DNA from: Aquimonas sp046318115
GTDB taxonomy: Bacteria > Pseudomonadota > Gammaproteobacteria > Xanthomonadales > Xanthomonadaceae
Length of the DNA: 64,000 nucleotides
Assembly (NCBI GenBank): GCA_046318115.1
Contig: JBKCVA010000031.1
Coordinates: 1-64,000, forward strand
Direction of reading: 5' to 3'
Shown here piece by piece: positions 47,388-55,955 of this stretch. Numbering within the stretch: the stretch's first letter is position 1; each line of letters begins with the position of its first letter. The translations under genes were made by a program, and so were the position numbers. Under the pieces are notes generated by a model. The model did no database searches. It saw only the letters and a program-made list of their open reading frames with translations, and had not been told where the DNA came from.

Positions 47388-48036
47388 GAAGCCGGGATTG
47401 GGGATTGGGGATTGGGGATTCGGAGAAGCCGCGCTCCGATCCTTGCGGCTGCGTGCCCTTGGTCTTCCCGGCTGTGCAGGGACTGCGCCCAGGGTCGCAA
47501 GCGCTGGAAGCCATGCCGTCGGGGTGGCGCATGCGTCGTCCTTCGACGCCGAGCCTGCAAATCCCGAATCCTTGCCCTCGCGCGCAGCGCTCGGGCGCTC
47601 ACAGGCGCGCGGACCGGTGGTCCGCAGGCGCGCCTCTTCGCTCCCGAATCCCAGCGCGCGCGGACGCGCGCGTGGCTTCACCCTGCTCGAAGTGCTGATC
47701 GCGCTGCTGATCCTGTCGCTGGTGCTGGTCGCCTTGATCCGCGCTGCAGGGCTGCAGGCGCAGGCGCTCACTCATCATCGCGACAGCACGCTGGCGCAGT
47801 GGGTGGCGGCGAATGTGGCCGCCGAGCTGCGCGCCCAGGGCGCGCCGCCGGTGGGCCGCCAGCAGGGCGAGATGCGGATGGGCCCGCAGCGCTGGCGCTG
47901 GCAGGCCGAAACCAGCGACACCGACGTCGAGCGCGTGCGGCGCATGGAGATCAGCGTGTTCGCCGCGGAGAGCGAGAGCCTCGCAGGGGGCGACGCCGAT
48001 CCGGTCGCACGTCTCACCGCGTTCGCAACCCCGTGA
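47380..48036 (+). CDS. gspI: type II secretion minor pseudopilin GspI with a long leader
   Basis: Core is a normal GspI: RARG|FTLLEV cleavage site, Glu at +5, helix LIALLILSLVLVALIRA, then a domain of about 120 residues. The ATG at 47380 overlaps the gspH stop and has GGGAG 7 nt upstream, giving 218 residues but a 99-residue leader before the cleavage site, against 6-25 normally. That leader is encoded by a heptamer array and an 83-bp palindromic repeat. A GTG at 47617 inside the repeat would give a normal 20-residue leader but has no clear ribosome-binding site. The true start is unresolved. Confidence 0.82.
   Translation: MGEKPGLGIGDWGFGEAALRSLRLRALGLPGCAGTAPRVASAGSHAVGVAHASSFDAEPANPESLPSRAALGRSQARGPVVRRRASSLPNPSARGRARGFTLLEVLIALLILSLVLVALIRAAGLQAQALTHHRDSTLAQWVAANVAAELRAQGAPPVGRQQGEMRMGPQRWRWQAETSDTDVERVRRMEISVFAAESESLAGGDADPVARLTAFATP
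47394..47421 (+). repeat. 28-bp array of four GGGATTN heptamers inside gspI
   Basis: Units GGGATTG three times, then GGGATTC. It encodes PGLGIGDWGFG-like residues in the gspI leader and is identical to the inverted copy at 34797. Confidence 0.9.
47563..47645 (+). repeat. 83-bp palindromic repeat, copy A (gspI leader)
   Basis: Aligns without gaps to copy B at 48159; by hand count about 68 of 83 bases agree. It holds two inverted repeats: GAGCGC-type arms near its middle, and AGGCGCGC-GGACC / GGTCC-...-GCGCGCCT at 47603-47635. The reading frame relative to the downstream pseudopilin is the same in both copies. Confidence 0.85.
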
Positions 48037-48857
48037 CCCTCGACAGCGCTCCGGAACGCAGCTCGGAGGCGAGTTCGGCCAGCACTGCGCCGAGTTCGTC
48101 AGGCCAGGTCATCGCGCTGTCTCGCGTCCGCAGGCCTCGCCTGGCCTGCTGGCCGAGTCCCGATTCCTTGCACTCGAGCGCAGCGCTCAGGCCGCTTCCT
48201 GCGCGCGGGCCGGTGGTCCGCATGCGCGCCTGTTCACTCCCCGACCGCGGCGCGCGCAGGCGCGCGCGCCAGCACGGCTTCACCCTGCTCGAAGTCGTGG
48301 TCGCGGTCGCGCTGTTCGCGGTCGTCGCGGCACTCGCCTACGGTGGTCTCGACAGCGTGCTGCGCGCGCGCGGGCAGCTTGAGGCCCAGGCCACTCAGCT
48401 GGCGCGCCTGCAGTTCGCGGTGGGGCAGATCGAGCGCGACCTGCGTGCAGCCGCCGCGCGGCCCGTGCGCGACGGCTTCGGCCAGCGCCAGCCGGCCCTG
48501 ATCGGCAGCAGCACCGGCATTGAGCTGAGCCGCTATGGCTATGCCAATGCGCTGGATGCCAGCCGCGCGGAGATCGAGCGCGCGGCCTACCGGCGCGTGG
48601 AGGATCGCCTGCAGCGACTGCGCTGGCCGGTGCTGGACCGCGCGCCCGGCACGCTGCCGGAGCAGATCGAACTGCTGGAGGGTGTCAGTGACTTCCGGCT
48701 GCGCTACTTCGCGCGCAGCGGCCGCGAGTACGACCGCTGGCCGGCACCGGGCAGCAACGAGCTGCTGCCGGTGCGCGTCGAGGTGGAGATCGAGCTCGCG
48801 GGCTTCGGCCGCATCCAGCGTCTGCTGGAGCTGCCCGATGCGGAGGCGCGGCTGTGA
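48033..48857 (+). CDS. gspJ: type II secretion minor pseudopilin GspJ with a long leader
   Basis: Core: RQHG|FTLLEV cleavage site, Glu at +5, helix VVVAVALFAVVAALAYGG, then the GspJ domain with VEIEL and IQRLLELP at the end. The GTG at 48033 overlaps the gspI stop (GTGA), giving 274 residues and an 82-residue leader. An ATG at 48222 inside the 83-bp repeat would give 211 residues and a normal 19-residue basic leader, with GGTGG 5 nt upstream, and is a serious alternative. The shared repeat means the leaders of gspI and gspJ are related. Confidence 0.82.
   Translation: MTLDSAPERSSEASSASTAPSSSGQVIALSRVRRPRLACWPSPDSLHSSAALRPLPARGPVVRMRACSLPDRGARRRARQHGFTLLEVVVAVALFAVVAALAYGGLDSVLRARGQLEAQATQLARLQFAVGQIERDLRAAAARPVRDGFGQRQPALIGSSTGIELSRYGYANALDASRAEIERAAYRRVEDRLQRLRWPVLDRAPGTLPEQIELLEGVSDFRLRYFARSGREYDRWPAPGSNELLPVRVEVEIELAGFGRIQRLLELPDAEARL
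48159..48241 (+). repeat. 83-bp palindromic repeat, copy B (gspJ leader)
   Basis: Partner of copy A. The hairpin is kept although bases differ: GGGCC here pairs with GGTCC through a G-T pair, and GCGCGC outer arms remain. It carries the alternative gspJ ATG at 48222. Confidence 0.85.
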
Positions 48858-49807
48858 GCCTGCGTGCGCGCCTCGGCGCCTCGCCTCCGCAGCGCCAGCG
48901 CGGCGTGGCCCTGATTGTCGCCGTGCTGGTGCTGGCGATCGCAGCGGTGATCGTGGTGGGCCTGCTGGATGCAGGCGAGATCGCCCAGGCCCGCACCCGC
49001 AACAGCCTGCGCGCCGAGCAGACCTGGCAGCTGCAGCGCGGCCTGGAGGCCTGGGCGGCGCAGGCCCTGCGCGAGGACCAGCGTGCCGAGCCGAACGTCG
49101 ACGCTTTCGACGACCTGTGGGCGCAGCCGCTGCCGCCGCTGGATATTCCTGGTGGCCGCATTGTCGGGCGCCTGCGCGAGCAGGGCGGCTGCTTCAACAT
49201 CAACAGCCTGCTGCGCGGCGACGAGCCCGATGAGCGCGCGCGCCAGCGCTTCGAGCGTCTGCTGCGCGCAATCAACTTGAATCCCTTGGTTGCGGCGCAG
49301 GCGCTGGACTACATCGATGCCAACATCGACACCACCGACGGTGGTGCCGAGGATGGCGCCCAACTTGCGCAGACGCCCGCGCGGCGGGCGGCCAACCGTC
49401 CGATGGTCCACGTGTCGGAGCTGCGCCTGCTGCCGGCGCTCGACGGCGAGGGCTACCGCCGCCTGCGCCCGCAGGTGTGTGCCTTGCCACAGGGCGTGCC
49501 GATCAACCTCAACACCGCCTCGGTCGAGCTGTGGATGAGTCTGGACGAGGCGATCACCCGCCGGCAGGCGGAGATCCTGTCGCGCGAAGGGCGCGCGCGC
49601 TACCGCGACCTCGGCGAGGTCAATCGCGAGCTTGAGCGTCTGGGCCTGCCGCCGCAGCCCGAGGACGCTGCGCTCGGCGTCTCTACCAGCTACTTCGTGC
49701 TGGAGGCCGACATCCTGTTCGACGATCTGCCCTTCCGCTACAGCAGCCACCTGTACCGCGACCGCGAAACGGTGAGCGTGCTGGTGCGGACGCGGGGCGG
49801 GCTGTAG
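48854..49807 (+). CDS. gspK: type II secretion minor pseudopilin GspK
   Basis: 317 residues. Leader ends RQRG|VALIVAVLVLAIAAV and lacks the Glu at +5, as is normal for GspK, the tip pseudopilin. The insert domain includes GGCFNINSLLRGDEPD, and the SAM-like region has VPINLNTASVELWMSL. The GTG overlaps the gspJ stop. The operon ends here: no gspL, gspM, gspD, gspE or gspF follows. Confidence 0.9.
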   Translation: MSLRARLGASPPQRQRGVALIVAVLVLAIAAVIVVGLLDAGEIAQARTRNSLRAEQTWQLQRGLEAWAAQALREDQRAEPNVDAFDDLWAQPLPPLDIPGGRIVGRLREQGGCFNINSLLRGDEPDERARQRFERLLRAINLNPLVAAQALDYIDANIDTTDGGAEDGAQLAQTPARRAANRPMVHVSELRLLPALDGEGYRRLRPQVCALPQGVPINLNTASVELWMSLDEAITRRQAEILSREGRARYRDLGEVNRELERLGLPPQPEDAALGVSTSYFVLEADILFDDLPFRYSSHLYRDRETVSVLVRTRGGL

Positions 49808-50136
49808 CCCGAGGGGAGTTCGCGGGGCGCATGTCAGCGGCGAGGCGTGCAGGATTCATGTCTGCGCTCCCACCGAAGGCTGACCGAGTCGAAGGGGTCG
49901 CGCCAACGCCCAACGGTCGGCGTGCATCGAGCACCTGTCAGGCCCGCTCCCCTGCTCATGGGGCTAGGTGGGGCCCAGCGCGCAAGGGGCTGTGGCCGAC
50001 AGCCCTGGCTTGCTCCCGTCAGGCACTGCGAGTGCAGTCGCGTGCGCGGGTCACGCGAGTCACCTCTTGAGTGCGCGAGCCCGGGGACCGCGCAGCGCGG
50101 TCCCCGGGCTCGTGGGGCGAAGCTTGAGGAGAGCTG
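49808..50136. other. spacer after gspK
   Basis: About 330 bp with no supported gene; the only clear element is the terminator near its end. Confidence 0.5.
50076..50112. terminator. strong hairpin between gspK and the convergent hypothetical gene
   Basis: Perfect 17-bp stem CGAGCCCGGGGACCGCG / CGCGGTCCCCGGGCTCG with a CAG loop. Placed to stop transcription from both sides; no T tract. Confidence 0.65.
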
Positions 50137-50832
50137 TCAGTCGTGAACCCAGGCGCTGTCGAAGCGGTAGGTCGATGTCGTGATTCCGGCAGGCTGCAGG
50201 CTGTTCGGACCGCGCAGCTGGATCCAGGGAATCAGACTGCCGAAGGCCGGGGCATCGAGGCTGACCTCGGCAGAGGCGGTGGACACGATGAGGCGCGTGC
50301 TGTTGCCCGCAAGGTCCACGGTCAGGCGAAGGTTGCCGGTTTCGCCCTTGGGCAGGGCCTGCGACCGGGCTTCACTCTCACGCACAACCTCTGCACCTTC
50401 GAAGACGTAGCGCCGCAGGACCAGGTGGGCTGCGCCCTGCGCGTCCCGTTCGAGCACGACCAGCATCCACTGCCGGCTGTCTTCGATCGCACGCAGCTGC
50501 AAGTCGCCCGCTGGCTGGGTCGCAACGATACGTGCGAGCACCGTGGAGCCCTCGGATGGTTCGCCGCTGAAGCCAAGGTCCAAGCGCAGACCGCCGGCGT
50601 CGAACAGGCCAAAGCGGTTCTGCTTGAGCCCCAAGGTGTTCCACTCGGTCGCCGGCAGGCCGGTCGCCGACTTGCCGGACGTCAGCGCCGACTTCTCGTC
50701 GCAGAGGCTGCCCGAGGCATTGCCGCCGGTCGGCAGCGGGTCCTCGAAGATCTCGCAGAGGCCGAGCGGCGTGGCCAAGGCCTGGCCGGAGAGGATCAGG
50801 CTGAGCAGAGCGGCGCGAGCGAAACTGATCAT
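50137..50832 (-). CDS. secreted protein of unknown function
   Basis: 231 residues with a signal peptide (MISFARAALLSLILSGQALA). The mature part is beta-rich, with two cysteines close to its N-terminus (C27 and C44), and segments LGLKQNRFGLFDAGGLRLDLGF and GSLIPWIQLRGPNSLQPAGITTS. No catalytic motif is recognised. The layout could suit a beta-sandwich (concanavalin-like) domain, but that is a guess. It lies downstream of the kinase gene on the same strand with a 57-bp gap. Confidence 0.7.
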   Translation of the reverse strand: MISFARAALLSLILSGQALATPLGLCEIFEDPLPTGGNASGSLCDEKSALTSGKSATGLPATEWNTLGLKQNRFGLFDAGGLRLDLGFSGEPSEGSTVLARIVATQPAGDLQLRAIEDSRQWMLVVLERDAQGAAHLVLRRYVFEGAEVVRESEARSQALPKGETGNLRLTVDLAGNSTRLIVSTASAEVSLDAPAFGSLIPWIQLRGPNSLQPAGITTSTYRFDSAWVHD

Positions 50833-50889
50833 CGGAGCATCCTCGTCTGGGTGGATGCTTCCGGGAACGGAGACTCCGCAAAAACCGTA

Positions 50890-53355
50890 TCAGCGGTGAT
50901 CGGAGGAGGGTTCGGCGTCGCCTTCAAAGCGCTGCAGCAGGCGGGGGTCCGCCGGATCCACGGCCTCCGCCTGAGCGCGGAGATCGGCGCGCTCGCGCTC
51001 GGTCAGGGGCTCCATGCTGCGCAGCCACAGCGTGGCAAGCTTGAGCAGACTCGACGGAGCGCCTTCACTGTCCTCCAATGCAGCGCGCAGCGCTGAGATC
51101 TCCCGCCGGGCCGGGCCGCGATCGGCGGCATCGCGTAGCTGGGCGAGCAGGCCCAGCACGCGCAGATTCCGATTGCCGGGGAAGCTCAGCAGCACCGCCT
51201 CCGCGTGTTCACCAAGGCGGCGGCTGCGTTCCCCCTGCGAGGTGCCGATCAGGAGTCGATTGGTGTACAGACGCTGGCGCGTGGCGTCGGCCACGTCGGG
51301 CCAGGTCAGCATCTCGTCAAGCAGCTGTGTCGCCTCATCCAGCTTGTTGTTGGTGGCCAGCGCCATGACCTGGGAATTGGCGTAGGGCACGAGGCGGGCA
51401 TTGCCATCGCCCAGCACTTCGCGCGCCTCCTTCAGCATGGCGGCGCCTGTCGCTTCGGCCGACTCCGCTCGCGAGGTCGACAGGTAGAGGTGGAGCAAGG
51501 CCTGGGCGATGGCGAGGCGCTCGATGCCGGTCTGCTCGGTGCCGCTGCGCGCTGTCAGCAGCAGTCGCTCGGCTTCCGCATGTCGATCGAGAGCGATCAG
51601 CGCGCGCGCGCGCAGGCGCACCCAGGCAGGCGGCACCGGGCTGCGCTCGGTGAGCGCAACAACCTGTCCCGGGTCGCTGGTGATCAGCAGCTGCGCCAAG
51701 TGGCCGACGTACTGCACCTGCTGCGCCTCCGAGGCGCCCGGCATGATCAAGGCCAGGGCATCGATGGTTGCGCGCACTGCGTCGGTGTTGCCCTCGATCG
51801 ACTGCAAGCGCGCGGTTTGCAGCAGCAGTTCACGGCGCACGTCGAGCGGCCAGCCCGTGCGCTGCGAGAGTGCGTCGATCATCTGCTGAGCCGCTTCGCG
51901 TTCACCCAATCCGATGGCCGCCTCGATGAGGGCGAGCGAAACGCGGGGATCGCTGAAACCGCCGCTGGCGAGCTGACGCTCCCAGGCCTGGCGCACGATC
52001 TTTCGCAGATCGGGCCCTTGCCCCGCAAACGGGTCGGCGGCGCGGAACATGTCCAGCAGAAACCGGTTGACCCGTTCCGAATTGTCGCGCTCCTCGATGG
52101 CGACGGCGTGCGCGCGCGCCAATTCCGCGTCGCGCACCAGAAGCTGTACCAGCAAGCCGATGATCAACAGCAAGGCGACTGCAACGGCGCTGAGCGGCAA
52201 CGCGTGCCGGGCCATGAACTTGCGCATGCGGTAAGCGCGGCCCTGTCCCACGGCGCGCACCGGGCGACCCTCCAGGAAGGCTTCGATGTCGAGTGCGAAA
52301 TCCAGGGTCGATCGGTAGCGCTCGTCGCCGCGCTTGCGCAGCGCATGCAGGACGATGCGATCGAGATCCCCGCGCAGCCGTCGGGCCAGCTGTCCTGCAT
52401 GCAGCAGGCCGCATTGCCGGGCCATCACGTCGCTGCTGCGCAGGCTGGGCAGTGCCGGCGATTCGTCACGTACCTGTCGCTCGATCTCGGCAGGGCTCAG
52501 GCGATCGAAACGGTAGGCGGAGACACCGCAAAGCAGCTCGTACAGAAGCAGGCCCAGCTGATACACATCGGTGGCGACGTTGCAGGGTTCGCCGCTGAAG
52601 TGCTCGGGCGCGGCCGAAGACAGCGAGAAGTAGCGATCGGCCGTCGCCGTTGCCTTCAGGTTGGGCTGCAGGGCTTTGGCGATGCCGAAGTCGAGCAGGC
52701 GGGGCTGTCCGTTGGGGTCGACGAAGACGTTGCTGGCCTTGAGATCACGGTGCACGACCAGGTTGCCGTGTGCGTGCCCTACCGCCCCGAGCACCGCCAG
52801 AAACAGCTGCAGCCGCGCTTCGATGGACAGGCGTTCGCGCGCGCAGTGTTCGGTGATCGGAGCGCCTTCGACGTACTCCATGGCAAGCCAGGGCAGGCCC
52901 TCGGGCAGCATGCCGGCATCGATCAGCCGCGCGACGTGCGGGTGGTTGAGGCTGGCTAGGATGCGCTGCTCTTCGATGAAGTGGCGGCGGGCCGCGTCAT
53001 CGACGCCGATCCGCAGCAGTTTCAGGGCGACCCGCTGCCGACCCGAGCCTGCCGCGCGCTCGGCCAGCCAGACTTCGCCCATGCCACCGTGGCCGAGTGC
53101 GCGCAGCAGTCGGAACCCGCCCACTTCGCCGAGTGCGCCGATCTCGCCGGCGATTCTGCCGAAGACAGGCGGTACGGACGGCTCGCTCTCCTCGCCAATG
53201 CCGGCATCGGCTTCGAGCAGGCGCTGCAGCTGTGCGGCTCGCTCGGGGTGGCTCTCCGCCAGCGAAGCCAACAGCGCTTCGCGCTCCTCAGGGGGCAGTT
53301 CGATACAGCGTTCGAACAGCGCGCTCAGGGGCTCCGTGGCGGCGGCTGCGGTCAC
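50890..53355 (-). CDS. Ser/Thr protein kinase with transmembrane helix and helical C-terminal region
   Basis: 821 residues. A short helical N-terminal region (1-75) precedes the kinase domain (about 80-370): glycine loop LGHGGMGEVWLAE, Lys112 in VALKLLR, HRDLKASN with D204, D222 in DFGIAKAL, and AAPEHFSG as the APE segment. A membrane helix lies at about residues 385-407 (PLSAVAVALLLIIGLLVQLL). The rest is helical, of TPR or similar repeats. The GTG start is 4 bp after the stop of an ECF sigma gene, the usual partnership of this sigma class with Ser/Thr kinases. Confidence 0.9.
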   Translation of the reverse strand: MTAAAATEPLSALFERCIELPPEEREALLASLAESHPERAAQLQRLLEADAGIGEESEPSVPPVFGRIAGEIGALGEVGGFRLLRALGHGGMGEVWLAERAAGSGRQRVALKLLRIGVDDAARRHFIEEQRILASLNHPHVARLIDAGMLPEGLPWLAMEYVEGAPITEHCARERLSIEARLQLFLAVLGAVGHAHGNLVVHRDLKASNVFVDPNGQPRLLDFGIAKALQPNLKATATADRYFSLSSAAPEHFSGEPCNVATDVYQLGLLLYELLCGVSAYRFDRLSPAEIERQVRDESPALPSLRSSDVMARQCGLLHAGQLARRLRGDLDRIVLHALRKRGDERYRSTLDFALDIEAFLEGRPVRAVGQGRAYRMRKFMARHALPLSAVAVALLLIIGLLVQLLVRDAELARAHAVAIEERDNSERVNRFLLDMFRAADPFAGQGPDLRKIVRQAWERQLASGGFSDPRVSLALIEAAIGLGEREAAQQMIDALSQRTGWPLDVRRELLLQTARLQSIEGNTDAVRATIDALALIMPGASEAQQVQYVGHLAQLLITSDPGQVVALTERSPVPPAWVRLRARALIALDRHAEAERLLLTARSGTEQTGIERLAIAQALLHLYLSTSRAESAEATGAAMLKEAREVLGDGNARLVPYANSQVMALATNNKLDEATQLLDEMLTWPDVADATRQRLYTNRLLIGTSQGERSRRLGEHAEAVLLSFPGNRNLRVLGLLAQLRDAADRGPARREISALRAALEDSEGAPSSLLKLATLWLRSMEPLTERERADLRAQAEAVDPADPRLLQRFEGDAEPSSDHR

Positions 53356-53359
53356 CGAT

Positions 53360-53932
53360 TCAGTTCAGCACAGGGTTGCAGCGCTCGGCGAGATAGGCGC
53401 GCGCGAAGCGCCAAAGGCGGTTGGCGGTGGGCACCGAAACGCCGAGCTGGACGGCGGCCTGCTCGATGCTCATGCCGAGGAAGTAGCGCAACTCGACCAG
53501 ACGCGCATGCTTGGGTTCTTCGCGTTCGAGCTCCAGCAGCGCGGCATCGAGTGCCAGCCAGTCGATCTGCGAGTTGCGGTCCATCTGGCCCGGCAACTGG
53601 TGCAGCTCTTCGATGTCGACCCGCTCGAACTCGCCGCCGCGCTTCTGCGCGTGGTTCTCGCGGATGCGGTCGATGATGAGGTTGCGCACCACGCGAGCGG
53701 CAAGGCCGGTGAACTGGTCCCGGCTCTCCACCTCGATGGCGTTCGCCTGACGCAGCTTGATGAAGGCCTCATTGGCAAGCTCGGTGGCCTGCAGCGTCAG
53801 CGGTCCGGACTGGTTGAGCTGACGCTGCGCGACCCTGCGCAGCACCGGGTACACGTGGGACATCAGTTCGGCTTCGACGCTGCGGTCGCCCGCAGTCCAG
53901 CGCGACAGAGACTCGGTGATGGAAACGTTCAT
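53360..53932 (-). CDS. ECF RNA polymerase sigma factor of the kinase-associated type
   Basis: 190 residues starting MNVSITESLSRWTAGDR. Sigma region 2 has AFIKLRQ and a -10-recognition helix (FTGLAARVVRNLIIDRIRE). Region 4 has LVELRYFLGMSIEQAAVQLGVS with VPTANRLWRFARAYL. The pattern matches the TIGR02999/ECF43-like group, which lacks a classical anti-sigma factor and lies next to Ser/Thr kinases, where phosphorylation is thought to control activity. The next gene here is such a kinase. Start at 53932 preferred over a longer N-terminus. Confidence 0.88.
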   Translation of the reverse strand: MNVSITESLSRWTAGDRSVEAELMSHVYPVLRRVAQRQLNQSGPLTLQATELANEAFIKLRQANAIEVESRDQFTGLAARVVRNLIIDRIRENHAQKRGGEFERVDIEELHQLPGQMDRNSQIDWLALDAALLELEREEPKHARLVELRYFLGMSIEQAAVQLGVSVPTANRLWRFARAYLAERCNPVLN

Positions 53933-53966
53933 GGCGATCTTCTGTCTCCCCCCGGAACGGGCAGGG

Positions 53967-53996
53967 AGAATATCGACCGTCCCGTGACACGCGCAA
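53967..53996 (-). promoter_or_regulatory. possible promoter for the sigma factor gene
   Basis: On the minus strand, -35 TTGCGC (53991-53996), an 18-bp spacer and -10 TATTCT (53967-53972). Weak but well spaced. If used, the sigma and kinase genes are separate from the RiPP operon upstream. Confidence 0.35.
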
Positions 53997-54024
53997 GGCG
54001 CGCGCACGCCTCAACCGCGCGAGT

Positions 54025-55236
54025 TCAACCGCGAACCTCACGCAGTGCTTCGATCGGATCGAGGCCGGCGCCGCGTGCGGCCGGCACGATCGCCGATGAC
54101 ACCGCGATCATCAGCGCCCCGAGGCAAACCGCGAGTGCCAGCGCGGGAGGCAGGCTGAGTGCAGGCAGAAACGGCATTGCCTGGCTCAGCAGGCCGCTCA
54201 GCAGCCATGCGGCGCTGCCGCCCGCAGCGATACCCGCGCCCGACACCAGTGCGGTCTCCGCGAGGATCTGCTGCAGCAGGGCGGCGCGACTTGCGCCCAG
54301 CGCCTTGTGCACGCCGATCTCGCGGATGCGCTCGGCGATTGCCGACAGCGTCAGCGCCGAAACGCCAAAGCCGGCGACGCAGAACAGGATCAGGCCGAAC
54401 GCCAGCAGCAGCAGCCGAATCGCGCGGCTGACGCCATCCAGGCTGTCGCGCAGCGCCGCCGCCGAGTCGATCCGCAGGCGCTGCGGGTCCGCGAAGCTGG
54501 AGCCGTGCCGTGCCACCAGCGTTGCGCGCAGTTGCTCAAGACGCTGGCCGATTGACTGGCTGTCGCTGAGTCCCAGCAGCAGCATCAGTCCGGGGTCGCT
54601 GCGTCGATGCTCCAGTGCCAGAGTCAGCGGCAGCCACACCAGCGTGTCCTGCGGCATGCCGAACAGTTCACCGCGGGCTTCGGCCACGCCGACCACCCGG
54701 CACCAGTGGCCGGCGACGTAGACGTGGCGGCCCAGAGTCTCGGCGGCCGCCGCGTTGCCAGCGTGATCGGCGCCGACCACACACACCTGTCGACGCTGAT
54801 GCTCATCGCTCCAGTCGAGCGTGCGGCCGGCTGCGATCTTGAGTCCGGTGATCGTGGCGAAGTCGGGCTCCGCAGCCAGCGCCCTTGCATCGATGGCCTC
54901 GCCGCGGGCGTCGCTGGCGGCTCTGCTGTCCAAGGCCAGCGCCGCCGCGCTGTGGGCGACGCCGGGCACTGCGGCCAAGGCGCGCGCGTCTTGCGGTCCG
55001 AGCTGCTCGGCGCCCTTGTGCAGCTGTCCCGGCGGCAGCGCCAGGCGGACGCTGACCGAGCGCGCGCCAAGCGCATCAAACTGCTGTTCGGTGTGGCGAC
55101 GCAGGCTGGACGCCAGCGTGATCAGCAGGAGAAGGCTGGCGACCGCCAGCGCCCAGGCCGCGGCGATGGCCGCCGCTCGCGCGGTTCGCCCGCGCAGCGA
55201 GTACCTCACGGCCCACAGCAGCGCGCCGGCGTTCAT
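54025..55236 (-). CDS. MacB-type ABC transporter permease (FtsX family)
   Basis: 403 residues. One N-terminal membrane helix (about 20-42), a large extracytoplasmic domain (about 43-270) and three C-terminal helices, with the FtsX core IREIGVHKALGASRAALLQQ. This is the MacB topology. The ATG at 55234-55236 has GGAGG 4 nt upstream and overlaps the ATPase stop by 4 bp. It works with the ATPase and adaptor encoded just upstream, and the cluster context suggests export of a modified peptide or self-protection. Confidence 0.85.
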   Translation of the reverse strand: MNAGALLWAVRYSLRGRTARAAAIAAAWALAVASLLLLITLASSLRRHTEQQFDALGARSVSVRLALPPGQLHKGAEQLGPQDARALAAVPGVAHSAAALALDSRAASDARGEAIDARALAAEPDFATITGLKIAAGRTLDWSDEHQRRQVCVVGADHAGNAAAAETLGRHVYVAGHWCRVVGVAEARGELFGMPQDTLVWLPLTLALEHRRSDPGLMLLLGLSDSQSIGQRLEQLRATLVARHGSSFADPQRLRIDSAAALRDSLDGVSRAIRLLLLAFGLILFCVAGFGVSALTLSAIAERIREIGVHKALGASRAALLQQILAETALVSGAGIAAGGSAAWLLSGLLSQAMPFLPALSLPPALALAVCLGALMIAVSSAIVPAARGAGLDPIEALREVRG

Positions 55237-55955
55237 GCCGCCTCCGCCCACGGTACTCTGCTCTGCTTCTGATCCTGCTCGATGCGCCCGCGCTCGATGC
55301 GCAGGCGTCGCGGTGCGCTTGCCGCGATCGCGGGATCGTGGGTGACCAGGACCAGCGTGCTGCCGTGTGCATGCAGCTCGCGCAGCACGTTCATGACCTC
55401 GAGCGAGGACTCGGGATCCAGGCTGCCGGTAGGTTCATCGGCCAGGATCAGCTCGGGCGCGCAGACCAGCGCGCGTGCAATCGCCACCCGCTGGCGCTGT
55501 CCACCCGACAGTGCGTCGGGCCGGTGCTGCAGGCGCTCGCCCAAACCCAGCCGTTCAAGCAGCTGGCGTGCGCGCTGCAGGCGCGCCTGCTGCGGCAGCG
55601 ACTGGTAGAGCAGGGGTAGCGCGACGTTCTCCAGTGCGCTGAGCTGGGGCAGCAGCTGGAAACCCTGGAAGACGAAGCCGATTCGACGATTGCGCACGTC
55701 CGCCCGCGCCTGCTCGGCAAGACCGCCGACGCAGCGTCCGCCAAGCAGGTAGCGCCCCGCGCTCAGCGGCGCGAGGCAGCCCAGCAAGTTGAGCAGCGTC
55801 GACTTGCCGCCGCCGCTGGGGCCGGTCACAGCCACAAACTCGCCCGCTTCAATGCGCAGGTCGGTTGGCGCAAGCGCCTCGACGGCCGGGTCGCCGGCTT
55901 TCGGCAGGTAGCGCTTGCAGGCCTGTTCAAGTTGGATCAGCGGCGGGTTGCTCAC
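55233..55955 (-). CDS. MacB/LolD-type ABC transporter ATP-binding protein
   Basis: 240 residues. Walker A GPSGGGKST, Q-loop FVFQGFQLLPQLSALENV, signature LSGGQRQRVAIARAL, Walker B LILADEPTGSLD, and H-loop THDPA. All ATPase residues are intact. It is the energy subunit for the FtsX permease, with GTGA overlap at its start to the adaptor gene. Confidence 0.9.
   Translation of the reverse strand: MSNPPLIQLEQACKRYLPKAGDPAVEALAPTDLRIEAGEFVAVTGPSGGGKSTLLNLLGCLAPLSAGRYLLGGRCVGGLAEQARADVRNRRIGFVFQGFQLLPQLSALENVALPLLYQSLPQQARLQRARQLLERLGLGERLQHRPDALSGGQRQRVAIARALVCAPELILADEPTGSLDPESSLEVMNVLRELHAHGSTLVLVTHDPAIAASAPRRLRIERGRIEQDQKQSRVPWAEAA

Noticed and set aside
46308..47771. A long N-terminal extension of bioA antisense to gspGHI
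   Set aside because: BioA homology begins at the ATG 46307 and the extension lacks any known domain.
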